Shown here piece by piece: positions 42,601 through 51,619 of a DNA stretch of 57,825 nucleotides. Both the position numbers and the translations under genes were made by a program. The DNA is from Timburyella sp030842085 (lineage in GTDB: Bacteria; Bacillota; Clostridia; Oscillospirales; Acutalibacteraceae), in contig JAUUSE010000005.1 of the NCBI GenBank assembly GCA_030842085.1, forward strand, positions 1 to 57,825, given 5' to 3'. A model generated the notes under the pieces. It was not told where the DNA came from, searched no databases, and was given only the letters and a program-made list of their open reading frames with translations. Every line of letters starts with the position of its first letter. Position 1 is the first letter of the stretch.

Positions 42601-43764
42601 CTATATGACGCGTACCTTAATGACGCCGTCAATAGATTCCATCTCTGCTTTTAACTCGTCGGTAACCTCACCGTCTATATCAAGTATAGAGTACGCATAG
42701 TCTTTCTTCGACTTGTTCATCATGTTCTCAATGTTGATATTCTTCGATGAAACAGCAGAAGACAGTTGCGCAATTATATTCGGTTTGTTGTCATGTATAA
42801 TGCATATTCTCTTTTCGCCGGCCTTAGGCATAGACACATTAGGCAAATTAACTGAATTGGTTATATTGCCGTTTTCAAGATAATCTATAAGCTCATCGGC
42901 TGCCATCTTAGCACAGTTGTCCTCAGACTCCGGCGTTGAGGCGCCGAGGTGCGGTATTGCTATTACGCCGTCTACACCAAGCAAATCATCATTCGGGAAG
43001 TCCGTCACATACGCCGCTACCTTGCCGTCAGACAGGGCCGCAATTATATCCTTTGTAGCTACAAGCTCGCCGCGGGCAAAGTTCATTATACGTACGCCCG
43101 GCTTCATCGCTGCTATCGCCTCGGCATTTATCATGCTGTCGGTGTCCTTATTATACGGAACATGTATTGTTATATAATCGCTCTTTTCATATATCTCGCT
43201 TACATCTATTGAATGATGCACACGGCTGGACAGCCCCCACGCCGCGTCAACCGACAAAAACGGGTCGTAGCCATATACATCCATACCTAAATTGACCGCC
43301 GTATTTGCCACCAGCATGCCTATGGCGCCAAGTCCTATAACGCCAAGCGATTTACCCTTAAGCTCAGGTCCTGAAAAGGCGCTTTTGCCCTTTTCTACAA
43401 GCTTGCCTACTTCCGCGCCCTGGCCCTTGAGCGTTTTCGCCCACTCTATCGCCGGAACAATCTTGCGTGATGAAATCAGCATGCCTGTAAGCACCAACTC
43501 CTTAACCGCGTTCGCGTTCGCACCAGGCGTATTGAACACCACTATTCCCTCTTTAGAGCATCTGTCCACTGGGATATTATTTACGCCGGCGCCCGCACGC
43601 GCTATTGCTTTGAGCTCTTCTCCAAACTCCATATCGTGCAATGCCGCCGAACGCACCATTATGGCATCCGGCGCCGTTATATCGTCGCCGCAGGTGTATT
43701 TACCACTGTCAAAGCGCTTCATGCCTACCTGCGATATCTTATTCATTGTCTTTACTTTATACAT
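42601..43764 (-). CDS. serA: D-3-phosphoglycerate dehydrogenase
   Basis: A 387-residue NAD-dependent enzyme for the first step of serine synthesis. The Rossmann motif is GVIGLGAIG (141-149), Arg231 lies in NFARGEL and His272 in PHLGAST, and a C-terminal ACT domain (from ~320) allows serine feedback. The catalytic Glu usually found in DVFxxEP is missing; the segment reads VTDFPNDD. Short bacterial SerA of this type is known in Clostridia. It follows serC and a small gene on the same strand, with a 238-base gap before it. Confidence 0.92.
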   Translation of the reverse strand: MYKVKTMNKISQVGMKRFDSGKYTCGDDITAPDAIMVRSAALHDMEFGEELKAIARAGAGVNNIPVDRCSKEGIVVFNTPGANANAVKELVLTGMLISSRKIVPAIEWAKTLKGQGAEVGKLVEKGKSAFSGPELKGKSLGVIGLGAIGMLVANTAVNLGMDVYGYDPFLSVDAAWGLSSRVHHSIDVSEIYEKSDYITIHVPYNKDTDSMINAEAIAAMKPGVRIMNFARGELVATKDIIAALSDGKVAAYVTDFPNDDLLGVDGVIAIPHLGASTPESEDNCAKMAADELIDYLENGNITNSVNLPNVSMPKAGEKRICIIHDNKPNIIAQLSSAVSSKNINIENMMNKSKKDYAYSILDIDGEVTDELKAEMESIDGVIKVRVI

Positions 43765-43940
43765 GACAAAAATCCTCTCTTAAATAATTTGCAGCAGCCG
43801 CGCCGCTGCCGTCGGCAGGCTGAATTGCCGGCCAAGCGTAACTGCGTAGAATAGATTTATGCTTAAAAGCACCATGCTCCGTCAGTGAGATGTACTTTTT
43901 ATACAGTGCAGCAGCAACGCGAAAGATGTACATGCCGGAA

Positions 43941-43999
43941 ATTTATCGGCCGTTCCTCCACGACAAAATTGCCTTTTATGCCAACTCCGGCTGATAAAT
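43941..43999 (-). promoter_or_regulatory. Imperfect 12-bp inverted repeat upstream of serA
   Basis: ATTTATCGGCCG (43941-43952) and CGGCTGATAAAT (43988-43999) can pair with one mismatch around 35 bases, just behind the small gene before serA. It could be an attenuator or RNA-processing site. AGATGTAC also occurs twice at 43887-43930. I see no T-box motif here. Confidence 0.35.
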
Positions 44000-44002
44000 G
44001 CA

Positions 44003-44401
44003 TCATTCTTCAATATATGCATATTTTTCAAACTTGTCTATGTCGAGCTTTGCCAAGTCGTCATCGCTCAGTGGGTCTTCTGCAAGAAAATGCTGCATAA
44101 GCCTATACGCTTTGCGGCCGTACTCCTGCTCCTTTTCCGTCTCGCCCTTGAGCGCACACAGCTGCGCGTCTTCATACAGCAAAAATGCTGCTACCGCCGC
44201 CATCGACATGTCGCTCGGACACAGCACTCTCGCTATGTCGTCTGCCGTGAGCCTGTCTATAAGCTTCTTATTTACGCCTAAATATTTCATATAGGCGTCA
44301 TCCAGATAGACCTCTTCAACCGAGCTGCCGCCCTTTAATATGCGCTGAAGCATTGTGCCTATCTGCTCTATCATTCTTATTATATAATCACTGCTTATCA
44401 T
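44003..44401 (-). CDS. Conserved small protein between serC and serA
   Basis: A 132-residue, mostly helical protein, which I tentatively place near the DUF6483 group (SSDYIIRMIEQIGTMLQRIL at the start, then AFLLYEDAQLCALKGETEKEQEYGRKA resembling a TPR-like helix pair). It overlaps serC by four bases (ATGA), so it is translated with serC. A role around serine metabolism is suggested only by position. Confidence 0.7.
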   Translation of the reverse strand: MISSDYIIRMIEQIGTMLQRILKGGSSVEEVYLDDAYMKYLGVNKKLIDRLTADDIARVLCPSDMSMAAVAAFLLYEDAQLCALKGETEKEQEYGRKAYRLMQHFLAEDPLSDDDLAKLDIDKFEKYAYIEE

Positions 44402-45483
44402 ACGTGTTTCTTTTCAAAGTCCTCCATAAAGGCTACGAGCTTCTCTATGCCCTCCGTCGGCATAGCGTTGTAAATGGATGCGCGCATACCGCCAACTGAG
44501 CGGTGGCCTTTTATATTTACAAAACCGTTTGCCGCTGCCGCCTTTACAAACTCCGCGTCTAAATCAGTATCGCCCGTTACAAACGTTACGTTCATTATTG
44601 AACGTGACGATTTCTCTGCGCAGCCCTTAAACAGCTTGCTCTTATCAAGATAATCGTACAGTATTTGGGCCTTGTTCACATTTATCTTTTCCATTGCCTC
44701 AAGACCGCCGATTTCATTTTTTATCCATTCAAGCACAAGCTTGCACATATATATCGAATATGTAGGCGGGGTATTGTACATTGAACCTGCGTCAGCGTGC
44801 ACCTTATAGTCAAACATTGTAGGTGTAATGTCTCTCGCATGGCCTATGAGGTCCTCACGCACGATTACCACCGTCAGGCCCGCCGGAGCCATGTTCTTCT
44901 GCGCACCGGCATAAAGCAGGCCAAACTTTGTCACATCTATAGGACGCGACAAAATACAGCTTGATACATCGGCTACCAGAGGGACATCGCCCGTCTGCGG
45001 CAGTTCATGGAATACCGTACCGTATATAGTATTATTCATGCATATATGGAAATAGTCAGCGTCGCTGCGGCATTCGGCCGGGTCAATATCAGGAATGCGG
45101 CTGAAATTCTCGTCCTTAGAAGATGCAACTGCCTTTACATCGCCGTATCGGCAGGCCTCTTTATACGCCTTGGTGGAAAACTGTCCAGAAAGAACATAAT
45201 CCGCCTTGCCAGATTTATTCATAAGATTTAATGGAACCATTGCAAACTGCGATGACGCACCGCCCTGCAAAAACAGCACCTTGTAATTATCAGGTATATT
45301 CATTACCTCACGCAGCAGCGCTTCGGCTCCTTCTATAATCTCTGTATATTCCTTGGATCTGTGCGACATCTCCATTACTGACTGTCCGCTTGCGCCGTAT
45401 TCAAGCAGTTCGCTTGCCGCTCTCTTTAATACGCTCTCCGGAAGCATTGACGGTCCCGCACTGAAATTATATACTCTGGACAT
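44398..45483 (-). CDS. serC: Phosphoserine aminotransferase
   Basis: A 361-residue PLP enzyme that converts 3-phosphohydroxypyruvate to phosphoserine. NFSAGPSMLPE at the start and Lys196 in YAGAQKNMAPAGL (the PLP lysine) are clear. It is the first gene of serC-orf-serA. Its promoter is a consensus one and GGAGG precedes the start. Confidence 0.96.
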   Translation of the reverse strand: MSRVYNFSAGPSMLPESVLKRAASELLEYGASGQSVMEMSHRSKEYTEIIEGAEALLREVMNIPDNYKVLFLQGGASSQFAMVPLNLMNKSGKADYVLSGQFSTKAYKEACRYGDVKAVASSKDENFSRIPDIDPAECRSDADYFHICMNNTIYGTVFHELPQTGDVPLVADVSSCILSRPIDVTKFGLLYAGAQKNMAPAGLTVVIVREDLIGHARDITPTMFDYKVHADAGSMYNTPPTYSIYMCKLVLEWIKNEIGGLEAMEKINVNKAQILYDYLDKSKLFKGCAEKSSRSIMNVTFVTGDTDLDAEFVKAAAANGFVNIKGHRSVGGMRASIYNAMPTEGIEKLVAFMEDFEKKHV

Positions 45484-45515
45484 GATTTACCTCCAAATAT
45501 TCTTTAATTTGTTTT

Positions 45516-45544
45516 ATTATATCCCCTTTCCGCTTTCAAGTCAA
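45516..45544 (-). promoter_or_regulatory. Sigma-A promoter of serC
   Basis: TTGACT (45539-45544), 17 bases, TATAAT (45516-45521) on the minus strand. Confidence 0.85.
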
Positions 45545-45708
45545 GCAGATTGTTAAAAAAATATCAATATTTTTTCTATTTTTTTAAAAGCATTACGTAA
45601 ACTTGTTTATTCTTTTAACAAACTTTCTCCTGCAAATTTCTTTAAAATGATTGAATATTATAATTATTAGGTTTATAATAAATTAAATAATATTAGGAGG
45701 GTTCAGTA

Positions 45709-46137
45709 ATGATAAACGAAAATGCAGTTTCTGAAAAATCCAAATTAGGTATATCCATTGCTCTTTTGGCGGCGGGAATGTTCTTTGTCGGAATTGTAAG
45801 TTATCTTGCTCTTATAGCCGTAGCACTCTACATATTCATTCGTGAGAACAATGCATGGCTTAAAAAAGTTGCTATATTTGCAGTAATACTCGTTGTTTTC
45901 TTTGCCGCGGTTAATTTTGTGCTCAGTGTTATTTCTGGAGCTATCTCTTTATCAAATGTAAACATTGACTTTTTAGTAAGTCCGATGGCAATGTTAAGAA
46001 AGGTATTTAATGTACTTACTAACATAGTAAATATCGCGGAATTCGTTCTTCTTCTCGTATTCGGCTTTATGGCGCTCGGTGGAAAGAGTCTTAACATTGG
46101 CTTTATAAACAAGCTTTGCAATAAACATATGAACTAA
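45709..46137 (+). CDS. Unknown protein with three to four membrane helices
   Basis: A 142-residue membrane protein that I do not recognise. Helices lie near residues 14-42, 52-76 and 105-125; the loops are short, so almost the whole protein is in the membrane. AGGAGGG lies before the ATG and a terminator follows, so it is a single-gene unit. Several TATAAT-like sequences precede it, but none has a good -35. Confidence 0.72.
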   Translation: MINENAVSEKSKLGISIALLAAGMFFVGIVSYLALIAVALYIFIRENNAWLKKVAIFAVILVVFFAAVNFVLSVISGAISLSNVNIDFLVSPMAMLRKVFNVLTNIVNIAEFVLLLVFGFMALGGKSLNIGFINKLCNKHMN

Positions 46138-46191
46138 TCGCCTCTATAAATATAGAGTACAAACTATATACATTTGAATATTGCTGAAATC

Positions 46192-46230
46192 AAAGGACGC
46201 TATATTTAGTAAGCGTCCTTTATCCTTTTT
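46192..46230 (+). terminator. Terminator of the 45709 gene
   Basis: A 10-bp stem AAAGGACGCT / AGCGTCCTTT (46192-46201, 46212-46221), then ATCCTTTTT. Confidence 0.85.
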
Positions 46231-46477
46231 CTTGACCGCATATTAAAGATAATAAGCAAATTTTTAAAAGCTATATAAATTTCTATATAATAGTAGAATT
46301 AAATTACTTATCCAAATCTTATATCAAAAAGTTTTACTTTACATTTTCTTTACTTAATGTCAAAATTTCATTACTTTTTACGCTTCATATCAGATCCCTT
46401 GTTAATCTTAAAATTTGAGCATATCGCTTTTCCAGTATGAAAATTCTCTACATGCTATATTGTTAAAAGATGAAAAT

Positions 46478-46550
46478 TTTACTTAAATTTTACTTTTACT
46501 AAAAAAATATTTTACTTAGCGTTGACTTTTATTTTAAAAATAATTATAAT
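46478..46550 (+). promoter_or_regulatory. mgtC promoter with 11-base phased repeats
   Basis: TTGACT (46522-46527), 17 bases, TATAAT (46545-46550). TTTACT occurs at 46478, 46489 and 46511, and the -35 itself (TTGACT) at 46522, all in steps of 11 or 22 bases; another copy out of phase is at 46495. Such helical phasing is typical of OmpR/PhoP-type regulator sites. The stretch 46231-46477 shows nothing else. Confidence 0.6.
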
Positions 46551-46593
46551 TGTAAAACGTTATACATATAAATTTCCAATAGGAGGTGACAAA

Positions 46594-47280
46594 ATGAATG
46601 AGGAATTTGTACCGTATATGCTTGAACAGCTCGAATTTTTAGGCAGGCTTGTATTGGCGGGATTATGCGGAGGATTTATCGGTTATGAACGCAAAAACAG
46701 GATGAAGAACGCCGGACCTCGTACCCACTTCATCGTTTGTCTTGCCTCTGCTTTGATGATGATTATCTCTAAATATGGATTTTTCGATTTGCTGGAACAT
46801 GAAGATATCAGCCTCGACCCGTCCCGTGTGGCGGCGCAGATTGTTTGCGGCATCGGCTTTCTCGGAGCAGGTATGATTTTTATTCATCGCCAGTCTGTTA
46901 CCGGTCTAACCACCGCAGCTGGAATTTGGGCCACGTCCGGCGTCGGAATGGCAATTGGCGCAGGCATGTATTTTATGGGTATATGCTCTACGGTGCTTAT
47001 TATATTTATCCAGCTTCTGCTGCACAAAAAGTTCCGTATCTTCCGCAGTATAACCGCAGACCATATCTCTATACATATGAATTACAGCAGTGACGCCATA
47101 ACAAAATTAAAACAATGGTTCCATGATAATCATATTACAATCTTGAATTTTAAAACAGAAAGCATAGAAAATGGCGAAATAGACGTTGAAATCAACGTAC
47201 AACTGCCTAAAAATTACAGCCGTGAGGATTTGATGAATCTTCACCACGACATATCAGAAGTTGAATCTATAGAGATTTAA
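46594..47280 (+). CDS. mgtC: MgtC/SapB family membrane protein
   Basis: A 228-residue protein. The N-terminal MgtC domain has the hallmark GGFIGYERKNR, GPRTHFIVCLASALMM and IVCGIGFLGAGMIF with TTAAGIWATSGVGMAIGAG (read in parts), giving four to five helices. The C-terminal ~85 residues look like an ACT-type soluble domain. MgtC proteins respond to low magnesium and affect membrane ATPase or potassium balance. ATG 46594 follows AGGAGGTG; longer frames begin inside the promoter. No P-type magnesium ATPase adjoins. Confidence 0.92.
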   Translation: MNEEFVPYMLEQLEFLGRLVLAGLCGGFIGYERKNRMKNAGPRTHFIVCLASALMMIISKYGFFDLLEHEDISLDPSRVAAQIVCGIGFLGAGMIFIHRQSVTGLTTAAGIWATSGVGMAIGAGMYFMGICSTVLIIFIQLLLHKKFRIFRSITADHISIHMNYSSDAITKLKQWFHDNHITILNFKTESIENGEIDVEINVQLPKNYSREDLMNLHHDISEVESIEI

Positions 47281-47410
47281 CCAGTTGTTATCGCACCACA
47301 GTTAAAACGTTGCAGCTTTGAATAATGTATAAATTCTTATTTTTGCATTTGCCTCGCTGAGTTTGTTTTTTAACTGTACAAATCTTCAAATAAATGTTTC
47401 AACATATAAC

Positions 47411-47454
47411 ACAATACATCAGGCCGATATTTTTATATCGGCCTGATGTATTGT
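47411..47454. terminator. Perfect 20-bp hairpin between mgtC and ribF
   Basis: 47411-47430 pairs fully with 47435-47454 around a TTTT loop. It lies between convergent genes and can stop both, though T runs are weak. Confidence 0.7.
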
Positions 47455-47547
47455 TATCTATTTGGACTAAAGATTTTCAGTAAAGCTATGGATAGATGAA
47501 AAAGCATTATAAAAAGTGCTTCAAAAAAAGACCGGCTTTTATAAATC

Positions 47548-47667
47548 AAAATCATAATAAACAGTAAAGTATATCTAATTAGAGAAGCTTTGGCCGACCG
47601 ATTGATGCCGTATGCATATAATCATGGCATTGATGATGCGATATGCTTAGTCCAATTGTCAAGCTAA
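47548..47667 (+). pseudogene. Coding-like tail in the mgtC-ribF gap
   Basis: One plus-strand frame stays open for 39 codons, ending LADRLMPYAYNHGIDDAICL... then TAA at 47665-47667. An internal TTG or ATG could start it, but there is no good ribosome binding site. It reads like a lost gene end. Confidence 0.25.
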
Positions 47668-47736
47668 TCCGGTATTAAACACTTATGTAAGCTATACTGT
47701 ACACCTGCTGATTAAATTATTAACGCATTTAAATCA

Positions 47737-48681
47737 TTATTTTTTTATCCCAGCACTGCAGTCATAATGATTTTCATACCACTGCTTTGCCTGCGCTATA
47801 TTGGTATTAACTGTGTTTACTAAATCATCCGCGCTGTTAAATTTGCGCTCTTCTCTCAAAAAGTCAAACAGCTGCAGCTTTATCGTTTTTCCATATAAAT
47901 CGCCGCTGTAGCCGATTATGTGAGTTTCAGAAAGCGGATAATCTACGCTGTAGGTTGGGCGAAGCCCTATATTCGTAACTCCCGGCAGCCAGCTCCCGTC
48001 TACATTTATCAGCGATATATACACCCCGTATTTCGGCAGCACAATGTTATTGGGAAATTTCTGATTTATTGTCGGAAAGCCAAGGCTGCGTCCGCGCTTA
48101 TCTCCGGTTATTACTTCTGCCTTAAATCCAAACGGACGACCCAACATGCTATTTGCAAGCAGCATGTCCCCTTCTTTCACCGCTTCTCTTATTCTTGTGG
48201 AGGATACAGAAAGGCCGTTATACGTCATAATATCGCTCACCGACAGATTTATGCCGCGGCGCTTGCATATTTTTGCAAGTTCGTCGCTTCCCGCACGGTC
48301 AGAGCCTATGGAAAAATTTTTGCCGCAGCTTATCATCTTTATATTCATTCTTTTTGCTAAAATATCAATGAAATCTGCCGCTGTATATTCCCTCACCGAA
48401 GCAAAGTCAAGCACATACATGCAGTCTGCGCCCATACTCTCTATTATATTTTCCTTTTCTTCTGTGTCTATTATCTCCGACGGCGCGCTGCCATTTATCG
48501 TCAAGAGCGGATGGCTGCTGAAAGTGAGCACACCCGTTTTCATTTCATCTTTACAGCGAAGTGCAGACTTTATCACCTGCTGATGGCCTATATGTACCCC
48601 GTCAAAATACCCCAGCGCGAGGCTTAAGCCTCTGTCGTCATATGGGCCGAAAATATCCCTATATATTTCCAATAATATCAC
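47737..48681 (-). CDS. ribF: Bifunctional riboflavin kinase / FAD synthetase
   Basis: A 314-residue enzyme that makes FMN and FAD. The adenylyltransferase domain has GYFDGVHIGHQ (24-34) and SSTRIREAVKEGD; the kinase domain has GDKRGRSLGFPTIN and PKYGVY. It is the last gene of the rimP-to-ribF cluster, the usual place behind truB. I saw no FMN riboswitch in front of it. Confidence 0.96.
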   Translation of the reverse strand: MILLEIYRDIFGPYDDRGLSLALGYFDGVHIGHQQVIKSALRCKDEMKTGVLTFSSHPLLTINGSAPSEIIDTEEKENIIESMGADCMYVLDFASVREYTAADFIDILAKRMNIKMISCGKNFSIGSDRAGSDELAKICKRRGINLSVSDIMTYNGLSVSSTRIREAVKEGDMLLANSMLGRPFGFKAEVITGDKRGRSLGFPTINQKFPNNIVLPKYGVYISLINVDGSWLPGVTNIGLRPTYSVDYPLSETHIIGYSGDLYGKTIKLQLFDFLREERKFNSADDLVNTVNTNIAQAKQWYENHYDCSAGIKK

Positions 48682-48783
48682 CCGATAAAACTAAATTAAC
48701 TGCCTTTTTGATTTAATTGCAAACTAAGACTTATATTTCTGCTTAACAAATTCCGCTGCGCACTTTAATCATAAGCGGCAGAG

Positions 48784-49668
48784 TTATATTCTTATAATAC
48801 ACGCTGGTTTTAGGCTGCCGTTTTTAATATCAACATTTCCCAGCCCTAAAAAGCCATCGCCGTCATATATGCGGACAAGCTCTGACATACTGCTGTCCTT
48901 TATATCCACTCTATTTATATCAAGCCAGCCGCCGTTTATAAGCCTGACCGATTGAGCCGGGCTCACATATGCGGCACTGCAGCTTTTAAAGGCCGTATCC
49001 GCCGCTATTACATGTTTAAACGGCTCTGATGCGCTTATGTCGTCTATTTTTACGCTGACATTTTCGTCAAATCCGCAGGCGGATGTTCGGCGCAGAGCGC
49101 AGAGATGGGCATATGTGCCGAGTATTTCGCCAAGGTCGTCCGCAAGAGTGCGTATGTACGTACCTGATGAACAGTCTATGTCAAGTATCAGCCGCTGGTT
49201 TTGCTCGTCAAACGAAAGCAGATTTATGCTGTTAATCCTTACTTTACGCTTTTCTCGGTGCACCTCTTTGCCCTGCCTGGCTAAATCATAAAGGCGAACG
49301 CCGTCCTTTTTAACGGCAGAGTACATTGGCGGCACCTGCTCTATTTCACCTATAAACTTCGCCAGTGCGCGCTTTATGTCGCCTATATTCACAGACCTTT
49401 GAGAAGTCGCAACTATACTGCCGGTTTTATCAAGCGTATCGGTTCTCGCCCCCAGTTTTACCGACGCAGTGTAGCGCTTATCTGTATCCTGCAGATAATT
49501 CAGCAGCTTTGCCGTGCGGCCAAGCATAAGCACCATAACACCTGTTGCCATTGGGTCAAGCGTGCCGGTATGACCTATTTTTTTTATTCCCGTAATGCGC
49601 CGCACCTTTGCCACAATGTCAAACGAAGTCCAGCCCTCGGGCTTGTCTATTATAAGAAATCCGTTCAT
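48784..49668 (-). CDS. truB: tRNA pseudouridine-55 synthase
   Basis: A 294-residue enzyme that makes pseudouridine 55 in the T-loop of tRNAs. The catalytic Asp38 is in HTGTLDPMATG; YSAVKKDGVRLYDLAR and SSGTYIRTLADDLG are also typical. Its place between nrnA and ribF is standard. The spacer to nrnA (49669-49963) is unusually GC-rich but shows no supported gene. Confidence 0.96.
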   Translation of the reverse strand: MNGFLIIDKPEGWTSFDIVAKVRRITGIKKIGHTGTLDPMATGVMVLMLGRTAKLLNYLQDTDKRYTASVKLGARTDTLDKTGSIVATSQRSVNIGDIKRALAKFIGEIEQVPPMYSAVKKDGVRLYDLARQGKEVHREKRKVRINSINLLSFDEQNQRLILDIDCSSGTYIRTLADDLGEILGTYAHLCALRRTSACGFDENVSVKIDDISASEPFKHVIAADTAFKSCSAAYVSPAQSVRLINGGWLDINRVDIKDSSMSELVRIYDGDGFLGLGNVDIKNGSLKPACIIRI

Positions 49669-49963
49669 ACTTTCTCCTAAGATATGGATTACTGTAAAAA
49701 GCTGCCGGTTAAAGCGGACCGCATGGCTTAAATTTATCTTTTAAGCCAATGCTTATAAGAATGTGTGATATTTTGCTTATATGCAGTCTATTCGCAGACT
49801 GCTCTTTTAAGCGAAATAAGCGGCGCCGTACAAAGACTAAATTTATCAGGCAGCGTTTCGGCAAGCGGCGAGACCGCACGGTTTTGCTGGAAATGGGTCG
49901 GCGTCGCTTCACAATACTTCATGATATGTTTAAGTATCGAGCGTAGATGCTCCATACACAGCC

Positions 49964-50923
49964 TTAATCGGTTATGCCCTGCTGTGAAAGCAACTCTTCT
50001 GCCCTTTGCACAAGCGCGGCTTTGGCATCCGCCTCACTGCTCTTTATACGGCAGCCTGCCGCACGCAGATGTCCGCCGCCGCCAAAGCTCTTGCATATCT
50101 CTGCTGCGTCTATAGGCGGGTGCGTCCTTACCGACGCTTTAAAGCCGCCCTCGTCCGACTCTTTAAGCGTTATGCCGACTAATACTCCCTCTATCTGGCG
50201 CGGAAAAGCGGATATGCCCTCTATGTCGTCATCGCTTGTGCCGGTCTGCTCATACATAGAGCGCAGCACAGTTATAACCGCTACCTTGCCGCCGCAATAA
50301 TACTCCAGCGTATTTGTCACAAGGCGCTCTAACTCTACGGCAGATTTCTTTTTGGTCTCAAACAGCCGACGGTTTATTTCGCCCACGTCTATTCCCGCCT
50401 GAAGCATTTCTGCCGCTATATAATGCGTACGCGCCGTTGTATTAGAAAATTTAAAGCAGCCGGTATCCGTCGATATGCCGGTATATATGCACTCAGCTAT
50501 ATATTTATCTATTTTAACCCCCAAAAGCTCGGCAATGTCGTATAATATCTCCGCTGCAGCCGCGCTTTCTGCATCCACATACGTTATATCGGCATACCCT
50601 GTATTGGACATGTGGTGGTCTATGCAAAGATTTATTTTGCCGGCATATGTTTTTAGTCCGCCAAGCAGCTTTACATCGGCGACGTCGGCGGCTATTATGT
50701 TTTTTACCTCAAAGTCCGGATTATCTATGCCATTTGTCAGCCCAGCATACATTGCCGGAATTTCATCGGCGCACGCTACGGCGGCTTTTTTGCCGAGCCT
50801 TTTTATTATCCCGCATAGTCCGCAGGCCGTGCCTATGGTGTCGCCGTCGGGCGAGGCGTGCATAAGTATTAAATAATTATCGTTCTCTTTTATATAATTT
50901 ATTGCCGATTGTAATCCTGACAT
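49964..50923 (-). CDS. nrnA: DHH phosphoesterase NrnA (nanoRNase / pAp phosphatase)
   Basis: A 319-residue enzyme that degrades short RNAs and may remove the 3' phosphate of pAp. HASPDGD (22-28) and IDHH (101-104) form the DHH metal site; GGGGHLRAAG is the DHHA1 motif. ATG 50923 is chosen because AAGGGTG precedes it; a GTG at 50932 is within that site. It sits between rbfA and truB, as in Bacillus relatives. Confidence 0.93.
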   Translation of the reverse strand: MSGLQSAINYIKENDNYLILMHASPDGDTIGTACGLCGIIKRLGKKAAVACADEIPAMYAGLTNGIDNPDFEVKNIIAADVADVKLLGGLKTYAGKINLCIDHHMSNTGYADITYVDAESAAAAEILYDIAELLGVKIDKYIAECIYTGISTDTGCFKFSNTTARTHYIAAEMLQAGIDVGEINRRLFETKKKSAVELERLVTNTLEYYCGGKVAVITVLRSMYEQTGTSDDDIEGISAFPRQIEGVLVGITLKESDEGGFKASVRTHPPIDAAEICKSFGGGGHLRAAGCRIKSSEADAKAALVQRAEELLSQQGITD

Positions 50924-51094
50924 ATTTTTCACCCTTAAATGTAAATTAACTTTACCGACTGAACCGCTGCTGATTTATATGCGTATCGCGGGCAGATTTC
51001 TGCCAAATCAAAAAGCAGCGCAGTATAAAACAATATAAGTTTCCTATTTTAGAAAAATTAACACATTAATTGGCAGCTGCCTTTATTTTAGCAC

Positions 51095-51120
51095 AAAAGG
51101 GCAGACTTGTCTGCCCTTTT
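51095..51120 (-). terminator. Hairpin between rbfA and nrnA
   Basis: A perfect 11-bp stem AAAAGGGCAGA / TCTGCCCTTTT with a CTTG loop (51095-51105, 51110-51120) lies 37 bases behind rbfA. It may partly end the long transcript. Confidence 0.75.
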
Positions 51121-51156
51121 ATCTGCTTAAAGTTTTAAACTTATCGCGCAATATAT

Positions 51157-51528
51157 TTAGTTAGGTTTGTCTTCGCTCTTTGCTCCCTTTTCATGCAGGC
51201 TGTCTATAATCTTCGATATATCTTCTGCGTACTGCACCGTATCGTCTGCTATAAATTTAAGCTCCGGCATCTTGCGCAGCCGGATTTTTTCATTCAGCCG
51301 ACCCCTTATAAATGGTGTGGCATGCTTTAATCCTTCTACCGACTTTTTCGCCGTGTCATAGCCCTCAACAGCGCTGATATACACCTTCGCATATGATAAG
51401 TCGTTAGTTAAATTAACCTTCACAACACTCAGTATACCTGTCACCCGCGGGTCCTTTATTTCTCTTATTATATACGCAAGCTCCCGCTTTATATCCTCGG
51501 CTACACGTCCGACTTTATAGCTTGGCAT
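51157..51528 (-). CDS. rbfA: Ribosome-binding factor A
   Basis: A 123-residue KH-like factor for 30S maturation and cold growth. RVAEDIKRELAYIIRE, DPRVTGILSVVKV and LRKMPELKFIAD are typical. AGGAT precedes the start. It lies 91 bases behind infB. Confidence 0.95.
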   Translation of the reverse strand: MPSYKVGRVAEDIKRELAYIIREIKDPRVTGILSVVKVNLTNDLSYAKVYISAVEGYDTAKKSVEGLKHATPFIRGRLNEKIRLRKMPELKFIADDTVQYAEDISKIIDSLHEKGAKSEDKPN

Positions 51529-51619
51529 CTTTTATCCTCCGTGCAAAAACGGATTTTTATCCGTCCGTTTTATATCATGCATTTTTCTATGTCTGCTTAA
51601 ACGACTTGCAAAAATGCAG

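Noticed and set aside
43765..44002. Serine T-box or other known riboswitch before serA
   Set aside because: No T-box sequence or specifier pattern; only an imperfect hairpin is seen.
48682..48783. FMN riboswitch before ribF
   Set aside because: The gap to truB is short and shows no conserved FMN aptamer blocks.
49669..49963. Open frames on both strands in the GC-rich nrnA-truB gap
   Set aside because: Basic, low-information products without ribosome binding sites; GC-rich DNA alone explains them.
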